Below, one piece after another: positions 47,309 to 59,256 of a DNA stretch of 64,000 nt. The translations under genes were made by a program, and so were the position numbers. How positions within the stretch are numbered: position 1 is the stretch's first letter; each line of letters begins with the position of its first letter. Under the pieces are notes generated by a model that ran no database searches, was not told the origin of the DNA, and saw only the letters and a program-made list of their open reading frames with translations. The stretch is from Lithobates sylvaticus (taxonomy: Eukaryota > Chordata > Amphibia > Anura > Ranidae): NCBI GenBank assembly GCA_028564925.1, contig CM053029.1:428080546-428144545 (forward strand), read 5' to 3'.

Positions 47309-49874
47309 TGCCGCGTACACACGTGCGGACTTTTGCCGGCGGACCTAGTCCAGCGGACAATCCCGCGGGACTTTCCAGCTGGGTCCGCTGGACTTTCCGT
47401 GCGTGTGGACTTGCCCACACACGCACGGACTTCTCCAGCGGATAATCCGCCGGCCAAAAGTCCGCGGGACTTTTGAAAATGAACGGACTTGCCCACACAC
47501 GGAGCAGTCCGTTCATTTCGAACGTAACTTCAGGTTACGTAGCTAGCGTAGGCAGTAAATGCCGCCGCGCTAGCTCCGCAAGCTGGCATGGATTTAAAGG
47601 GAATCCCCACGCCGAAAAAACGGCGTGGGGGTTCCCCCCAAATCCATGTCAGACCCTCATCCGAGCACGCAGCCTGGCAGGCCAGGAAAGGGGTGGGGAC
47701 GAACGAGCGCCCCCCCCCTCCTGAGCCGTACCAGGCCGCGTGCCCTCAACATGGGGGGTGCCCTGGGGAAAGGGGGGCCGTGCGGCCCCCCCACCCCAAA
47801 GCACCTTGTCCCCATGTTGATGAGGACAAGGGCCTCTTCCCGACAACCCTGGCCGTTGGTTGTCGGGGTCTGCGGGCGGGGGCTTATCGGAATCTGGGAG
47901 CCCCCTTTAATAAGGGGGCCCCCAGATACCGGCCCCCCACCCTATGTGAATGAGTATGGGGTACGATGTACCCCTACCCATTCACCTAAGGTGTAAAATG
48001 TAAAGTACAAAAACACACACACTTTTGAAAAATATATTTTATTGCACTGCTCCGGGGGTCTTCTTCCGTCTTGGGGGTCTTCTCGCCGGACTCCTCCGCT
48101 CTCTTCTGCTCTTTTACCTAGCTCTTTCACGAGCGGGGGGAGTCCGGCTACCTTCTTCGTCGTCGCCGCCGTCTGGGGGTCTCGATCCGCCTTCGGGGGT
48201 CTTCTTCCGTCTTGGGGGTCTTCTCGCCGGACTCCCCCGCCATTTACCAAGCTCTTTTACCGAGCGGGGGAAGTCCGGCTACCTTCTTCGTCGTCGCCGC
48301 CGTCGTCTGGGGGTCTCGATCCGCCTTCGGGGGTCTTCCGGGGGTCTCTTCTGTTCTTGCGGCGGTCGTCGTCTTCCGCGCCGCCGGCGCCTTGTCCTTC
48401 TTCTTGTTCTTGTTCTTCTTCTTCTTCCGATGTTGACCCGACGCTCTCTCTGCCCGGAATGCCTGTGCCGCTCTGCGCTCGGACTTATATAGGGACATGG
48501 GGGACAGGGTCACATGTTCATGTCACATGGTGACCCCGCCCCCTTGCGATGTCACAGTCCCAGCATCCTCCGGGACTGTGACAACACAAGGGGGCGGGGT
48601 CACCATGTGACATGTGCATGTGACCCTGTCCCCATTCCCCTATATAAGTCTCAGCGCAGAGCGGCACAGGCATTCCGGGCAGAGAGAGCGTTGGGTCAAC
48701 ATCGGAAGAAGAAGAAGAAGAACAAGAAGAACAAGAAGAAGGACAAGGCGCCGGCGGCGCGGAAGACGACGACCGCCGCAAGAACAGAAGAGACCCCCGG
48801 AAGACCCCCGAAGGCGGATCGAGACCCCCAGACGACGGCGGCGACGAAGAAGGTAGCCGGACTTCCCCCGCTCGGTAAAAGAGCTTGGTAAATGGCGGGG
48901 GAGTCCGGCGAGAAGACCCCCAAGACGGAAGAAGACCCCCGAAGGCGGATCGAGACCCCCAGACGGCGGCGACGACGAAGAAGGTAGCCGGACTCCCCCC
49001 GCTCGTGAAAGAGCTAGGTAAAAGAGCAGAAGAGAGCGGAGGAGTCCGGTGAGAAGACCCCCAAGACGGAAGAAGACCCCCGGAGCAGTGCAATAAAATA
49101 TATTTTCAAAAGTGTGTGTGTTTTTGTACTTTACATTTTACACCTTAGGTGAATGGGTAGGGGTACATCGTACCCCATACTCATTCACATAGGGTGGGGG
49201 GCCGGTATCTGGGGGCCCCCTTATTAAAGGGGGCTCCCAGATTCCGATAAGCCCCCGCCCGCAGACCCCGACAACCAACGGCCAGGGTTGTCGGGAAGAG
49301 GCCCTTGTCCTCATCAACATGGGGACAAGGTGCTTTGGGGTGGGGGGGGCCGCACGGCCCCCCTTTCCCCAGGGCACCCCCCATGTTGAGGGCACGCGGC
49401 CTGGTACGGCTCAGGAGGGGGGGGGCGCTCGTTTGTCCCCACCCCTTTCCTGGCCTGCCAGGCTGCGTGCTCGGATGAGGGTCTGACATGGATTTGGGGG
49501 GAACCCCCACGCCGTTTTTTCGGCGTGGGGATTCCCTTTAAATCCATGCCAGGTCACGGAGCTAGCGCGGCGGCAGTAACTGCCTACGCTAGCTACGTAA
49601 CCTGAAGTCACGTGCTAAATGAACGGACTTGCCGATGAGCGGCAAGTCCGTTCATTTCAAAAGTCCCGCGGACTTGCCCACTAACGGCGGGATTGTCCGC
49701 TGGACTGCCAAGTCCAGCGGATAATTTTAAAACCAAACTTAAAACTTTGGCGCCAAAAAGTCCGCCGGACTTTGGCGCCAAAAAGTCCGCCGGCGCCCAC
49801 ACACGAGGGGATTATCGCTGGACTTCAGTCCAGAGGATAATCCCGCGGGATTGTCCCTTCGTGTGTACGCGGCA
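47309..49874. mobile_element. giant palindromic TTA-flanked element
   Basis: 2566 bp with perfect 15-base ends TGCCGCGTACACACG and CGTGTGTACGCGGCA and perfect TTA duplications (47306-47308, 49875-49877). Almost the whole element is one inverted repeat: left arm 47521-48561, right arm 48572-49620, with a 10-base spacer. Each arm has an internal direct repeat of about 140 bases (CTTCCGTCTTGGGGGTCTTC at about 48064 and 48207). The ends resemble the MITEs at 8131 and 52359; target size suggests PIF/Harbinger descent. No transposase is visible. Confidence 0.8.
48482..48650. promoter_or_regulatory. mirror-image promoter-like core of the palindrome
   Basis: TATATAAGTC occurs on the + strand at 48641-48650 and on the minus strand at 48482-48491, equidistant from the centre at 48566. 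Between them GC boxes GGGGGCGGGG (48590-48599, and its complement 48534-48543), GTCACATG/CATGTGAC words and TGTCACAGTCCC/GGGACTGTGACA arms are also mirrored. This is the layout of a divergent RNA polymerase II promoter. Activity is inference. Confidence 0.4.
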
Positions 49875-49977
49875 TTAGAGTTTTAAGCAAGTTTCCCTGG
49901 AAATTGCATGACAATGGGGTCACAGCCGTGTGAACTAAGGCTCAAAGTTATTGTAAAGTCTTGTGTTTTTTCTTTTT

Positions 49978-50395
49978 TCTGTTGCAGTGGTTTTGCTTAG
50001 AGCAGCCCAGATCCTACCCTTCTCGGGTCTCTGGCTGGAGATCCTGGTCCCTCCCTCCTGTTGAATGCCCCCACAGCAAGCAGCTTCCTATGGGGGCACC
50101 TGTGCTGCAGCTCGATGTATCCATTCTGACATGGAGCTGTGGTTTGGTCCCACCCCCTCTCTCCTGATTGGCTTACTGAGTTTGACAGCAGCGGGAGCAA
50201 ATGGCACCACTGTTGTGTCTCAGTTAATCAGGATGGAGAGTCCCGGACTGACGAGGCACTCGTGGACATCGCTGGATAGAGATGGGGCTCAGGTAAGCAT
50301 TAGGCGGGCTGCTGCTGCTGCTGCACACGGAAGGCTTTTTATCTTAATGCATTAAGATAAAAAAAAAAAAAAAACTTCTGCCTTTTAACCCCAAG
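49978..50395. repeat. dispersed repeat with GCCCCCACAGCAAGC word, copy D
   Basis: Shares CCCACAGCAAGCAGCTTCCT, TTGACAGCAGCGGGAGC and the hairpin TTTTTATCTTAATGCATTAAGATAAAAA (50337-50364) pattern with copies A-C. It carries no gene. Confidence 0.5.
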
Positions 50396-50934
50396 TCTTG
50401 GGCCCAGTTCACACATTTCTACTCAATAGGAGGGGCTCTGTCCTTGGGGCCCCTCCATTCTCTCTATACCTCTTCCCTGGGCCTGTTGATAACCTCCAAT
50501 GGCTTCCAATACCCCCTCTATGCCAATGACACCCAGATCTAGCTCTTCACTAATCAACTCACCCCCTCGATCTCATCACTGATCACAAACCTACTGAATG
50601 ACATATCGGTATGGATGTCGCACCACTTTCTCAAACGCACTCTTTCTAAAACGGAGCTTGTATTTCCTACTTCCCGGTCCCCTCCCTATGACTTTACCAT
50701 TAAAATCAACAGCACAACCATTGATCTCTCCACACATGCCAGGGTGCTGGGTTTAATCCTAGACTCTGACCTCTCCTTCAGCCCCCATATCCAATCACTG
50801 TCTAATTCTTGCCACCTTAACCTCTGCAACATCTCCAGTATTCGCCCCTTCCTGACTAACGACCCCACAAAACCACTTATTCACTCCTTGGTTATTTCCT
50901 GCCTCGACTGCAACTCTCTCTCCTTAATGGCCTA

Positions 50935-51485
50935 CAGTGCCTTGAAAAAGTATTCAAACCCCTTAAATTTGTCCACGTTTTTTGTTATGTTGCAACCAAA
51001 AACTTAAATGTTTTTTTATAGGGATTTTATGTGATAGACCTAGATTTTAATTTTTTTTTTTTTTTTTAATAACCTAACCCTGCTTAAAATTTCTCCAACT
51101 TTATCCCTGACCTGTCTGGTGTGTTCCTTCGCCTTCATGATGCTGTTTGTTCACTAAGGTTCTATAACAAACCTCTGAGGGCTTCACAGAACAGCTGTAT
51201 TTATACTGTAATTAAATTACACACAGGTGGACTCTATTTACTAATTAGGTGACTTCTGAAGGCAATTGGTTCCACTAGATTTTATTTAGGGATATCGGAG
51301 TAAAGGTGGCAGAATACAAATGCACACCACACTTTGAAATTTTTATTTGTGAAAATTTTTGAAAACCATTTATCACTTTCCTTCTACTTCACTATTATGT
51401 GCTACTTTGTGTTAGTCTATCACATAAAATATATTTACGTTTGTGGAAAATTTCAAGGGGTATGAATACTTTTTTCAAGGCACTG
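50935..51485 (-). mobile_element. Tc1 deletion derivative inside LINE
   Basis: 551 bp flanked by TA (50933-50934, 51486-51487). Ends CAGTGCCTTGAAAAAGTATT and AATACTTTTTTCAAGGCACT are inverted repeats of the Tc1 family seen at 18140 and 34862. The interior keeps the transposase 5' end on the minus strand and has lost most of the gene. Confidence 0.85.
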
Positions 51486-52007
51486 TACCTTTTGACACAG
51501 GCTATACCCCCCCCCCTCTCTTCAGTCTATTATGAATGCTACTGCTAGACTTGTACACCTCACTAACCGATCATGACTGCTGCCCATCCCTTTACTGGCT
51601 TCCACTACCCCACTGTCTAAAATACTAACATAAACATACAAGGCCATCCACAACATCGCCCGAGCGATCTCACCATCTGCAGATATTGCCCAAATCGTCC
51701 TGTCCACTCCTCCCAGGACCTCCTGCTCTTTAGCTCCCTTGTTACCTCCCATGCTCACCTACAGAACTTCACAAGAGCCTCTCTGATCATCCGGAACTCC
51801 CTGCCCCAGTATGTCTGATCAGCTCCTACCCTGTCCACCTTTTTAGAGATTTATTCAGGGAAGCCTATCCCACACCCACCTAAGAACTCTACCCGAGCCA
51901 CCCCAGCCATAAAATCATCCCCTGCAGCTATTACCTTTTGTGCCACCTCCCCCCTCCCTTTTTAGAATGTAAGCTCCTTGAGCAGGGCCCTACTGTATTG
52001 TAATTGT

Positions 52008-52245
52008 CAATGAAATAAGAAAAGCAGCTCCAGGTGAGTGTGTCTCTGGTTAATCCCCACACACTAGTAAGGTGCTAGCCAAGCTTGCATGCTGTGTAAC
52101 ATAAGGAAATGATACCTGGTACATTAAGGTAATGACCAACATTTGCGTGAAACGCGTCTACCGCTTTGTCCCCTGCTCCATCTGTCAACCACTTGTCATA
52201 TGAAGCTTCAATAAAAGGATTTTTGGAAGTGCAGCTGTTCCTGTT
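52008..52245. mobile_element. SINE-like insert in the LINE 3' UTR
   Basis: 238 bp flanked by perfect 10-base direct repeats TTGTAATTGT (51998-52007, 52246-52255). It has no inverted ends. It contains GTGAAACGCGTCTACCG and CAATAAAAGGATTTTTGG. The duplication length suits retroposition, so a SINE or a LINE tail is likeliest. The family is unknown to me. Confidence 0.55.
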
Positions 52246-52358
52246 TTGTAATTGTGCTGTCCCCCCTATTGGCGCTATATAAATTATGTATAATAATTTG
52301 CTAATGCCTGAATTATGCAAAATCCCATTCTTTTGAACTGTCGCCTTTCACACTTTTA

Positions 52359-52725
52359 TGCCGCGTACACGTGTGTAGGCTCCATTGGACATTTATTGCC
52401 GGAATTTCCGACAACAAAAATGTGAGAGCAGGGTCTCAAATTTTCCGACAAACAAAATCCATTGTCGGAAATTCCGATCATGTGTACGCAATTCTGACAC
52501 AAAAAATTCCACGCATGCTCTGAATCAAGCAGAAGAGCCGCACTGGCTATTGAACTTCATTTTTCTCGGCTTGTCGTATGTGTTGCATGTCACTGCGTTC
52601 TTGACGTGCGGAATTTCTGATAACATTTGGGCGACCGTGTGTATGCAAGACAAGTTTGAGCCAACATCCGTCGGAAATAAATCCAGTATTTTATTGTCGG
52701 CATGTCCGATCGCGTGGACGTGCCA
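52359..52725. mobile_element. TTA-targeted MITE with TGCCGCGTACAC end
   Basis: Left end TGCCGCGTACACGTGTG follows TTA at 52356-52358. The right end CGCGTGGACGTGCCA is a diverged mirror (11 of 15) followed by TGA. Inner arms TCCGACAA/TTGTCGGA repeat. Same terminal family as the giant palindrome. Confidence 0.55.
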
Positions 52726-53135
52726 TGACACTCAGTTGCACTATGCTCAAAAAGTACATGAGCTAGTGTATGCAGGCATTGTTTATTCCATACGGGTCAT
52801 TTGTTTTTCTATTGTTTATTCCATACATTTCCATACATTTCAATGGGAGCACCTGTAAATTTGCATTTTGCTTTTTTACTTCTGCTTCTCCTCACCTGAA
52901 TAATGCCAGTAAAACAGAGAAAAACAATTATGTGAAATTACCAGGATTTTTCTTTGCTTTACTAATACTGCATAATTCCATTATAGGCATTGATCCCAAG
53001 TATCCAATGCGGAATCCCTACGTTTTTTTTTTTTTTTTTGCGCTAGAAACTCACAGATCTCATATTGTGGTGCCAAAACCTAATAGTTTGTACAGTCAGC
53101 CTGTACATTGTGAGGACAACTTAAAACTGCCTTTA

Positions 53136-53367
53136 GGCTAGGTTCACACTTGTGCTCTTCTGGAAGCCATGTTTGCTGGGCCTGCATTTTATGCAGGAAA
53201 CTGGATTCTGCACCATTTTTAAAAAAGCAGCCAAAAGAAATATTGCATGTTTCAGATGCGTGGAGCTGCTATTAAGAATGAATGGCAGCCCTGCGCTTTG
53301 GCAAAGAAACAGCATGGTTTGGTTGCGGGAACAAGTGCGATTTACCTGCACCAACGTGAACCTAGCC
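53136..53367. mobile_element. MITE with GGCTAGGTTCAC ends
   Basis: 232 bp. Left end GGCTAGGTTCACACTTG mirrors the right end CAACGTGAACCTAGCC. Flanks TTA and TAA suggest a TWA target. No coding capacity. Confidence 0.65.
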
Positions 53368-53434
53368 TAACTGTTTTACAAAGTGTATGTATTGCCATCA
53401 CAGGGGAATTGGATGAAATCTTATTAAGCTAAGG

Positions 53435-54345
53435 CTGCTTTTACACATGTGTGTTTTTGATGCAGTTCTGGAGCGTTTTCTGCGTGCTTATTACCCAGCA
53501 TGCACCCGTGAAACTTGGACATGCGAAAAAGCACCAAGAATCCAAAACTGTTGTGTTTTTGCAACATTTTCTATTTATCTAGGCATTCACACTGCTCTGT
53601 TGCAAAAACGCAGCATATGAGTTTTTGCTGCGTTTACCCCAGGACAATTTTTTTTTTTTAATTTAGGTTTCATAAAGAGAACAAAATTGACATTACCATA
53701 GCCAATTACAGATTAAGAACTAACATCTGGCACATGATAGTGGAACAAAAAAAAAAAAATTATAATTTTTTTTTTTTTTTTTTGCTTATTGGCGTCAGAT
53801 TCGTGGTGAAGTGTAGCACCGCCACATCTCCAGGACCAGAATACATAAATCAGTACAACATATATACATTATGGCGTAGAGATTGCATAGCTAATGAAGA
53901 GAAGAACATAAAATAGAGCAAAAGGGGTGTAGATAAATGCCTAAGGAACACCTTTGTACTCAAAAATAGCCGTCTTGCAATCACCACTACATATTAAAGT
54001 GTATATAATGGCTGAAGTAAACACCATAACCACATCATTTATAAGAGGTATTGAAAAGGAAGAGAATAGGAGGAAATAAAAGAAAAGGAGAACGCGGTGT
54101 GTTTTTTGATGCGTTTTTTGCCACGATTTCCATTCATTTTAACAGAGGTGTGTCGTTTTTGGTGCGTCTTTTTTTTTTTTTACTGCACCAAAAGTACAAC
54201 AAGCAAGGCTTTTAAGAACGCAACTGAAATGCAATAGACCAGTGTGAAGAGTTCCATAGGATTTAAAGGGATGCTATTTTCATGTGTTTTTCTTCCGTTT
54301 TTTTTTTTTTTTTAAATGGAAGAACTGATCAGTGTAAATGGGCCC
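53435..54345. mobile_element. probable MITE, ends weak
   Basis: Left GGCTGCTTTTACACATG after TAA. A possible mirror GTGTAAATGGGCCC ends near 54345. Homopolymer A and T runs at 53746-53783 suggest a nested insertion. Low certainty. Confidence 0.3.
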
Positions 54346-54917
54346 TCAATGGGGAGATGCGGTTTTTAAAACGACACTAAAGATGCAGGACTTTGCAGCG
54401 CACCCGCAGCAGAGTGGTGTGAAGATTCCCATAGGATTTAAGGGGATTGCGTTGTGTTTTTAGCATGGTAAAAATGCAGCAAAAACGCATCAGTGTTAAA
54501 ACAACCTGAAAGAAGAAAAATCTGTATGAAGCCTGCAGTTACTTCATAAGACATGTGTGCAACTGTAAGTGCAGGTCAGTAGCCATTATCAGATAAAATG
54601 GAGCAACTCTCATAAAGGGATCGTTGTCTTGAACGCTCTGAGCTCCTTTTCAAGGTTTCCATCATTGTACTTACAGCACAGCTGAATCACAGTCTACAAT
54701 TGGTCCTCTTTTTATTCATTGGGTAAATGTTTACAAGCACATTACAAACTTTGTATGATTCATCAGGTAGGAAAACATGAATAGGTAAGTGTACATCTAA
54801 TGTTTCCATCCAAAAGTTCCAGTCTATGCATTGGAGAGCTACTTAGTCGATGCCTATTAGATTGGTAGAAAAAGACTGACTTGATGGCTGAACTGTTGAT
54901 AAGTGCATGTATAACCA
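54346..54917. other. intergenic stretch, nothing assigned
   Basis: Words such as GCAAAAACGCATCAGTG near 54480 suggest repeat debris. No gene, RNA or clear element is seen. Confidence 0.5.
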
Positions 54918-54984
54918 GGGGCGGACTGACCATTTGGCCACTCGGGCACTGCACGAGGGCCCCAGGCCACTAGGGGGCCCCGTC
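54918..54984. mobile_element. hAT terminal fragment
   Basis: Starts CAGGGGCGGACTGACCATTT, the same terminus as the complete hAT element at 60525, and continues into GAGGGCCCCAGGCC. It stops at about 54984, where a different repeat starting GGTTGCCAGCCTCAGTAAAA begins. The matching right end is absent. Confidence 0.65.
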
Positions 54985-55539
54985 AGGGTTGCCAGCCTCA
55001 GTAAAACCAGGGACAGTATGTAAAAATCTGTGTTTTTTTTATTTTTTTACATCTGTTTTTGAAATGTCTCTTACCGACATCCTTTTGGTCTAAAAATCCA
55101 GAGATTATAGCTGCCCCACCTCTCCAGTACCTTCTCAGACAAAATAAACATGTATGTGTATACTGTGTGTGTGTGTGTGTGTGTATATATACACGGTGTG
55201 GCCCCATAATCTCCTATTGCCCGGGGGATACAACCCCTGTCCGTTTTTTTTTTTTTTTTTTGCTTTCTGAGTTCCATTGGGGAAATTTCCCTTCACATCC
55301 AGTCTCAAACATGCAACAGGGAGTTAGAAGAAATGTTAAAGCTGAACTCCAGGGAAAATAATTATGTATTTGCTTTGTAAAATGAAATTACCTTCAGTAA
55401 ATTGTGTCCCATGTGTGTGGATGCGGCTGAATCATTGAAAACTATCTGTTAATTAATTTATTCCATCACTAGTGCAGACATTGAACTTCAGGAACTCAAA
55501 CAGTTCTGCCTCTCATACAGTGAAGAATAGTGTGTTGCT

Positions 55540-55719
55540 CACACTCCACCTTGTCTATTCACAAAATGTTTTGTATTCTTCTCACAAGGTGTTCTGCGAT
55601 TGGAGAAGTGGAGATCCTGACTTTCATCTGCCCCTGCCCCCTCCCTCCAATCGCAGAACACCTTTTTATTTTTTTGCAAAAAATGCAAACTATTTTGTGA
55701 ATGGACGAGCTGGAGTGTG
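55540..55719. mobile_element. foldback element with CACACTCC ends
   Basis: Two inverted arms of about 70 bases: CACACTCCACC and CTATTCACAAAAT at the left pair with ATTTTGTGAATGG and GGAGTGTG at the right. The inner stem GGTGTTCTGCGATTGGAG pairs with CTCCAATCGCAGAACACC. A TTTATT at 55665-55670 could serve as a minus-strand AATAAA for the TMEM229A transcript. Confidence 0.65.
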
Positions 55720-55765
55720 AAAACCCCCACTATCCTTCAATGTATGCACTGTGGGGTTGATTTAC

Positions 55766-56588
55766 TGTACACAATCCTTTGCTGCTTGGAAGGGACACAG
55801 AAGTCACATCCATTCAGCAGCTGACCTGTACACAATCCTCTACTCCTTGGAATAGACACAGAAGTCAAGTCCATTCAGCAGGTGATTTGTTCACAATCCT
55901 CTACTGCTTGGAATAGACACAGATGTAACATACATTCAGCAGATGACCTGTTCACAATCCTTTGCTGCTTGGAAGGGACACAGCAGCCACATCTATTCAG
56001 CAGCTGACCTGTACACAATCCGTTGCTGCTTGGAAGGGACACAGAAGTCACATCCATTCAGCAGCTGACCTGTACACAATCCTCTGCTCCTTGGAATAGA
56101 CACAGAAGTCACGTCCATTCAGCAGGTGACCTGTTCACAATCCTCTACTGCTTGGAAGAGACACAGAAGTCACATCCATTCAGCAGGTGACCTGTTCACA
56201 GTCCTCTGCTGCTTGGAAGGGACACAGAAGTCACATCCATTCAGCAGGTGACCTGTTCACAATCCTCTGCTGCTTGGAAGAGACACAGAAGTCACATCCA
56301 TTCAGCATGTGACCTGTTCACAATCCTCTTGCTTGGAAGGGACACAGAAGTCACATCCATTCAGCGAGGGATCTATTCACAATCCTCTGCTGCTTGGAAG
56401 AAACATAGAAGTCACATCCATTCAGCAGATGACCTGTACACAATTATTTGCTGCTTGGAAGGGACAACGAACTCACATCCGTTCAGCAGGTGGTGTGTTC
56501 ACAGTCCCCTGCTGCTTGGAAGGGACACAGAAGTCACATCCATTCAGCAGGTGGTCTGTTCACAGTCCCTTGCTGCTTGGAAGGGACA
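55766..56588. repeat. 61-bp minisatellite, about 13.5 copies
   Basis: Tandem units with the words CACAATCCT, GCTGCTTGGAAGGGACACAG, AAGTCACATCCATTCAGC and AGGTGACCTGT. Most units are 61 bases, with small indels (for example near 56330). Since 61 is not a multiple of three, open frames through it rotate and are artefacts. It lies about 200 bases past the TMEM229A stop codon, possibly in the 3' UTR. Confidence 0.92.
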
Positions 56589-56786
56589 CCACTTGCCTGA
56601 AGGAACCTTTCCTCATGCCACCAATACAATAAAAGGTTTTATCTAGAGATGTGATAAGGTTGGTGTGTATAGCAATGGCTTCAGCCAAGAATTGTTCTTC
56701 AGAGTTCCAGATGTCCCTTCCATGGTCCATGATGGTCAGTTGCTGTTCCTTGGTGTGATGCCTTCAGAACCCCCGGTACATCCCCA

Positions 56787-58042
<1,256 letters not shown>

Positions 58043-58885
58043 AGATGGCCAGGATCAATAATGATTCTGGATCTGCCAGATGGATCTGTTTAATAATGGT
58101 CCTGGATGTGCCTGACAGACCTGATCAATAATGTTCCTGGGTCTGCCAGAGAGACCTGATCAATAATGGTCCTGGATCTGCCAGATGGACCTGATTAATA
58201 ATGGTCCTGGGTCTGCCAGACGGACCTGATCAATAATGGTCCTGGATCTGCCAGATGGACCTGATCAATAATGGTCCTGGATGTGCCTGACAGACCTGAT
58301 CAATAATGGTCCTGGATGTGCCTGACAGACCTGATCAATAATGGTCCTGGGTCTGCCAGAGAGACCTGATCAATAATGGTCCTGGATCTGCCAGATGGAC
58401 CTGATTAATAATGGTCCTGGGTCTGCCAGACAGACCTGATCAATAATGGTCCTGGATCTGCCAGATGGAACTGATTAATAATGGTCCTGGGTCTGCCAGA
58501 CGGACCTGATCAATAATGGTCCTGGATCTACCAGATGGACCTGATCAATAATGGTCCTGGATCTGCCAGAGAGACCTGATCAATAATGGTCCTGGATCTG
58601 CCAGATGGACCTGATCAATAATGGTCCTGGATCTGCCAGAGAGACCTGATTAATAATGGTCCTGGATCTGCCAGATGGATCTGATCAATAATGGTCCTGG
58701 ATCTGCCAGATGGACCTGATCAATAATGGCCCTGGATCTGCCAGAGAGACCTGATCAATAATGGTCCTGGATCTGCCATATGGACCTGACCAATAATGGT
58801 CCTGAATCTGCCAGATGGACCTGATCAATAATGGTCCTGGATCTGCCAGAGAGACCTGATTAATAATGGTCCTGGATCTGCCAGA
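58043..58885. repeat. 35-bp minisatellite, array 1 (about 24 copies)
   Basis: Unit of 35 bases built from GGTCCTGGATCTGCC, AGATGGACC or AGAGAGACC, and TGATCAATAAT. Variants with GATGTGCCTGACAGACC and GGGTCTGCCAGACGG are interspersed, partly in two-unit alternation. It sits at the 5' side of TMEM229A. Confidence 0.95.
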
Positions 58886-59256
58886 TGGGGGCAGCACTGG
58901 AGCAGCGTTTTCCGGAGAATGATCTGCAGGCCCACGAACACGGACGGGTAGAAGACGAAGTGGAACGCCAAGCCGTTGTCCGGGAAGCTCTTCTTCTGTA
59001 GGTAGATCTTCTCCAGGGCAAGGTGGACCAGGGCGTGTAGAAGGCAGCGGTAGGGAGACGAGAAGCCCAGCAGGCTGTAGTCGTGGGTGGTCGGGAGACG
59101 GCGGAGACATGAGCTCAGCACATCCAAGGTCAGGCCGTGCATGCCATAGAAATACAACCGCATCCACACGGGAAGGGGCTGCCAGCCCACCGGAGGAGCT
59201 TTGGTGGAGCGGGCTCTGCCGACCTGCCGCCTCCAGGCGCCCTGATTCCTGCCCAT
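58825..59256 (-). pseudogene. TMEM229A: truncated TMEM229A duplicate
   Basis: Second copy of the TMEM229A 5' part. The ATG at 59254-59256 matches that of the intact gene. Reading continues for 124 residues, identical but for single changes (LQIILRKT here, LQILLRKT in the intact gene), up to LLQCCPH at 58887. There the frame runs into the 35-bp minisatellite and gives 19 more residues (LADPGPLLIRS...) before a stop. It keeps the first of the two internal repeats and loses the second. Its upstream flank is also duplicated, so it may be transcribed. A working protein is unlikely. Confidence 0.85.

Larger units (their letters stand above)
46841..49941. mobile_element. host MITE-like element split by two insertions
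   Basis: Left end GCCCCAGTCAACACGGGTG and right end CAGCCGTGTGAACTAAGGC are imperfect inverted repeats with TTA on the left and TCA on the right. Between them lie two younger elements at 46973-47193 and 47309-49874. Without those, the host would be only about 300 bp. Confidence 0.5.
50396..52290 (+). mobile_element. CR1/L2-type LINE, 3' part, interrupted
   Basis: The 3' half of a non-LTR retrotransposon. Translated pieces show the thumb region typical of CR1/L2 reverse transcriptases: SWMDV-like start, HARVLGLILDSDLSFSPHI, NISSIRPFLT and SLVISCLDCNSL (50600-50930), then a segment with RTSCSLAP and TYRTSQ (51500-51790). The 3' UTR words GTAAGCTCCTTGAGCAGGGC and TTGGCGCTATATAAAT follow, ending near 52280. 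The 5' part and catalytic YADD region are mostly missing or degraded (a YANDTQI trace lies near 50520). Frame breaks occur. It is cut by 50935-51485 and 52008-52245. Confidence 0.75.

Noticed and set aside
48042-49093. Long Ser/Pro/Arg- or Lys-rich open frames in the palindrome arms, on both strands
   Set aside because: They are overlapping frames of a GC-rich, internally repeated, self-complementary sequence. ATG positions are not shared between the arms, and one candidate ATG lies before the TATA box.
56248-56646. Open frames over the 61-bp repeat
   Set aside because: The repeat period is not a multiple of three, so the same text appears in three rotating frames; no family is recognised.
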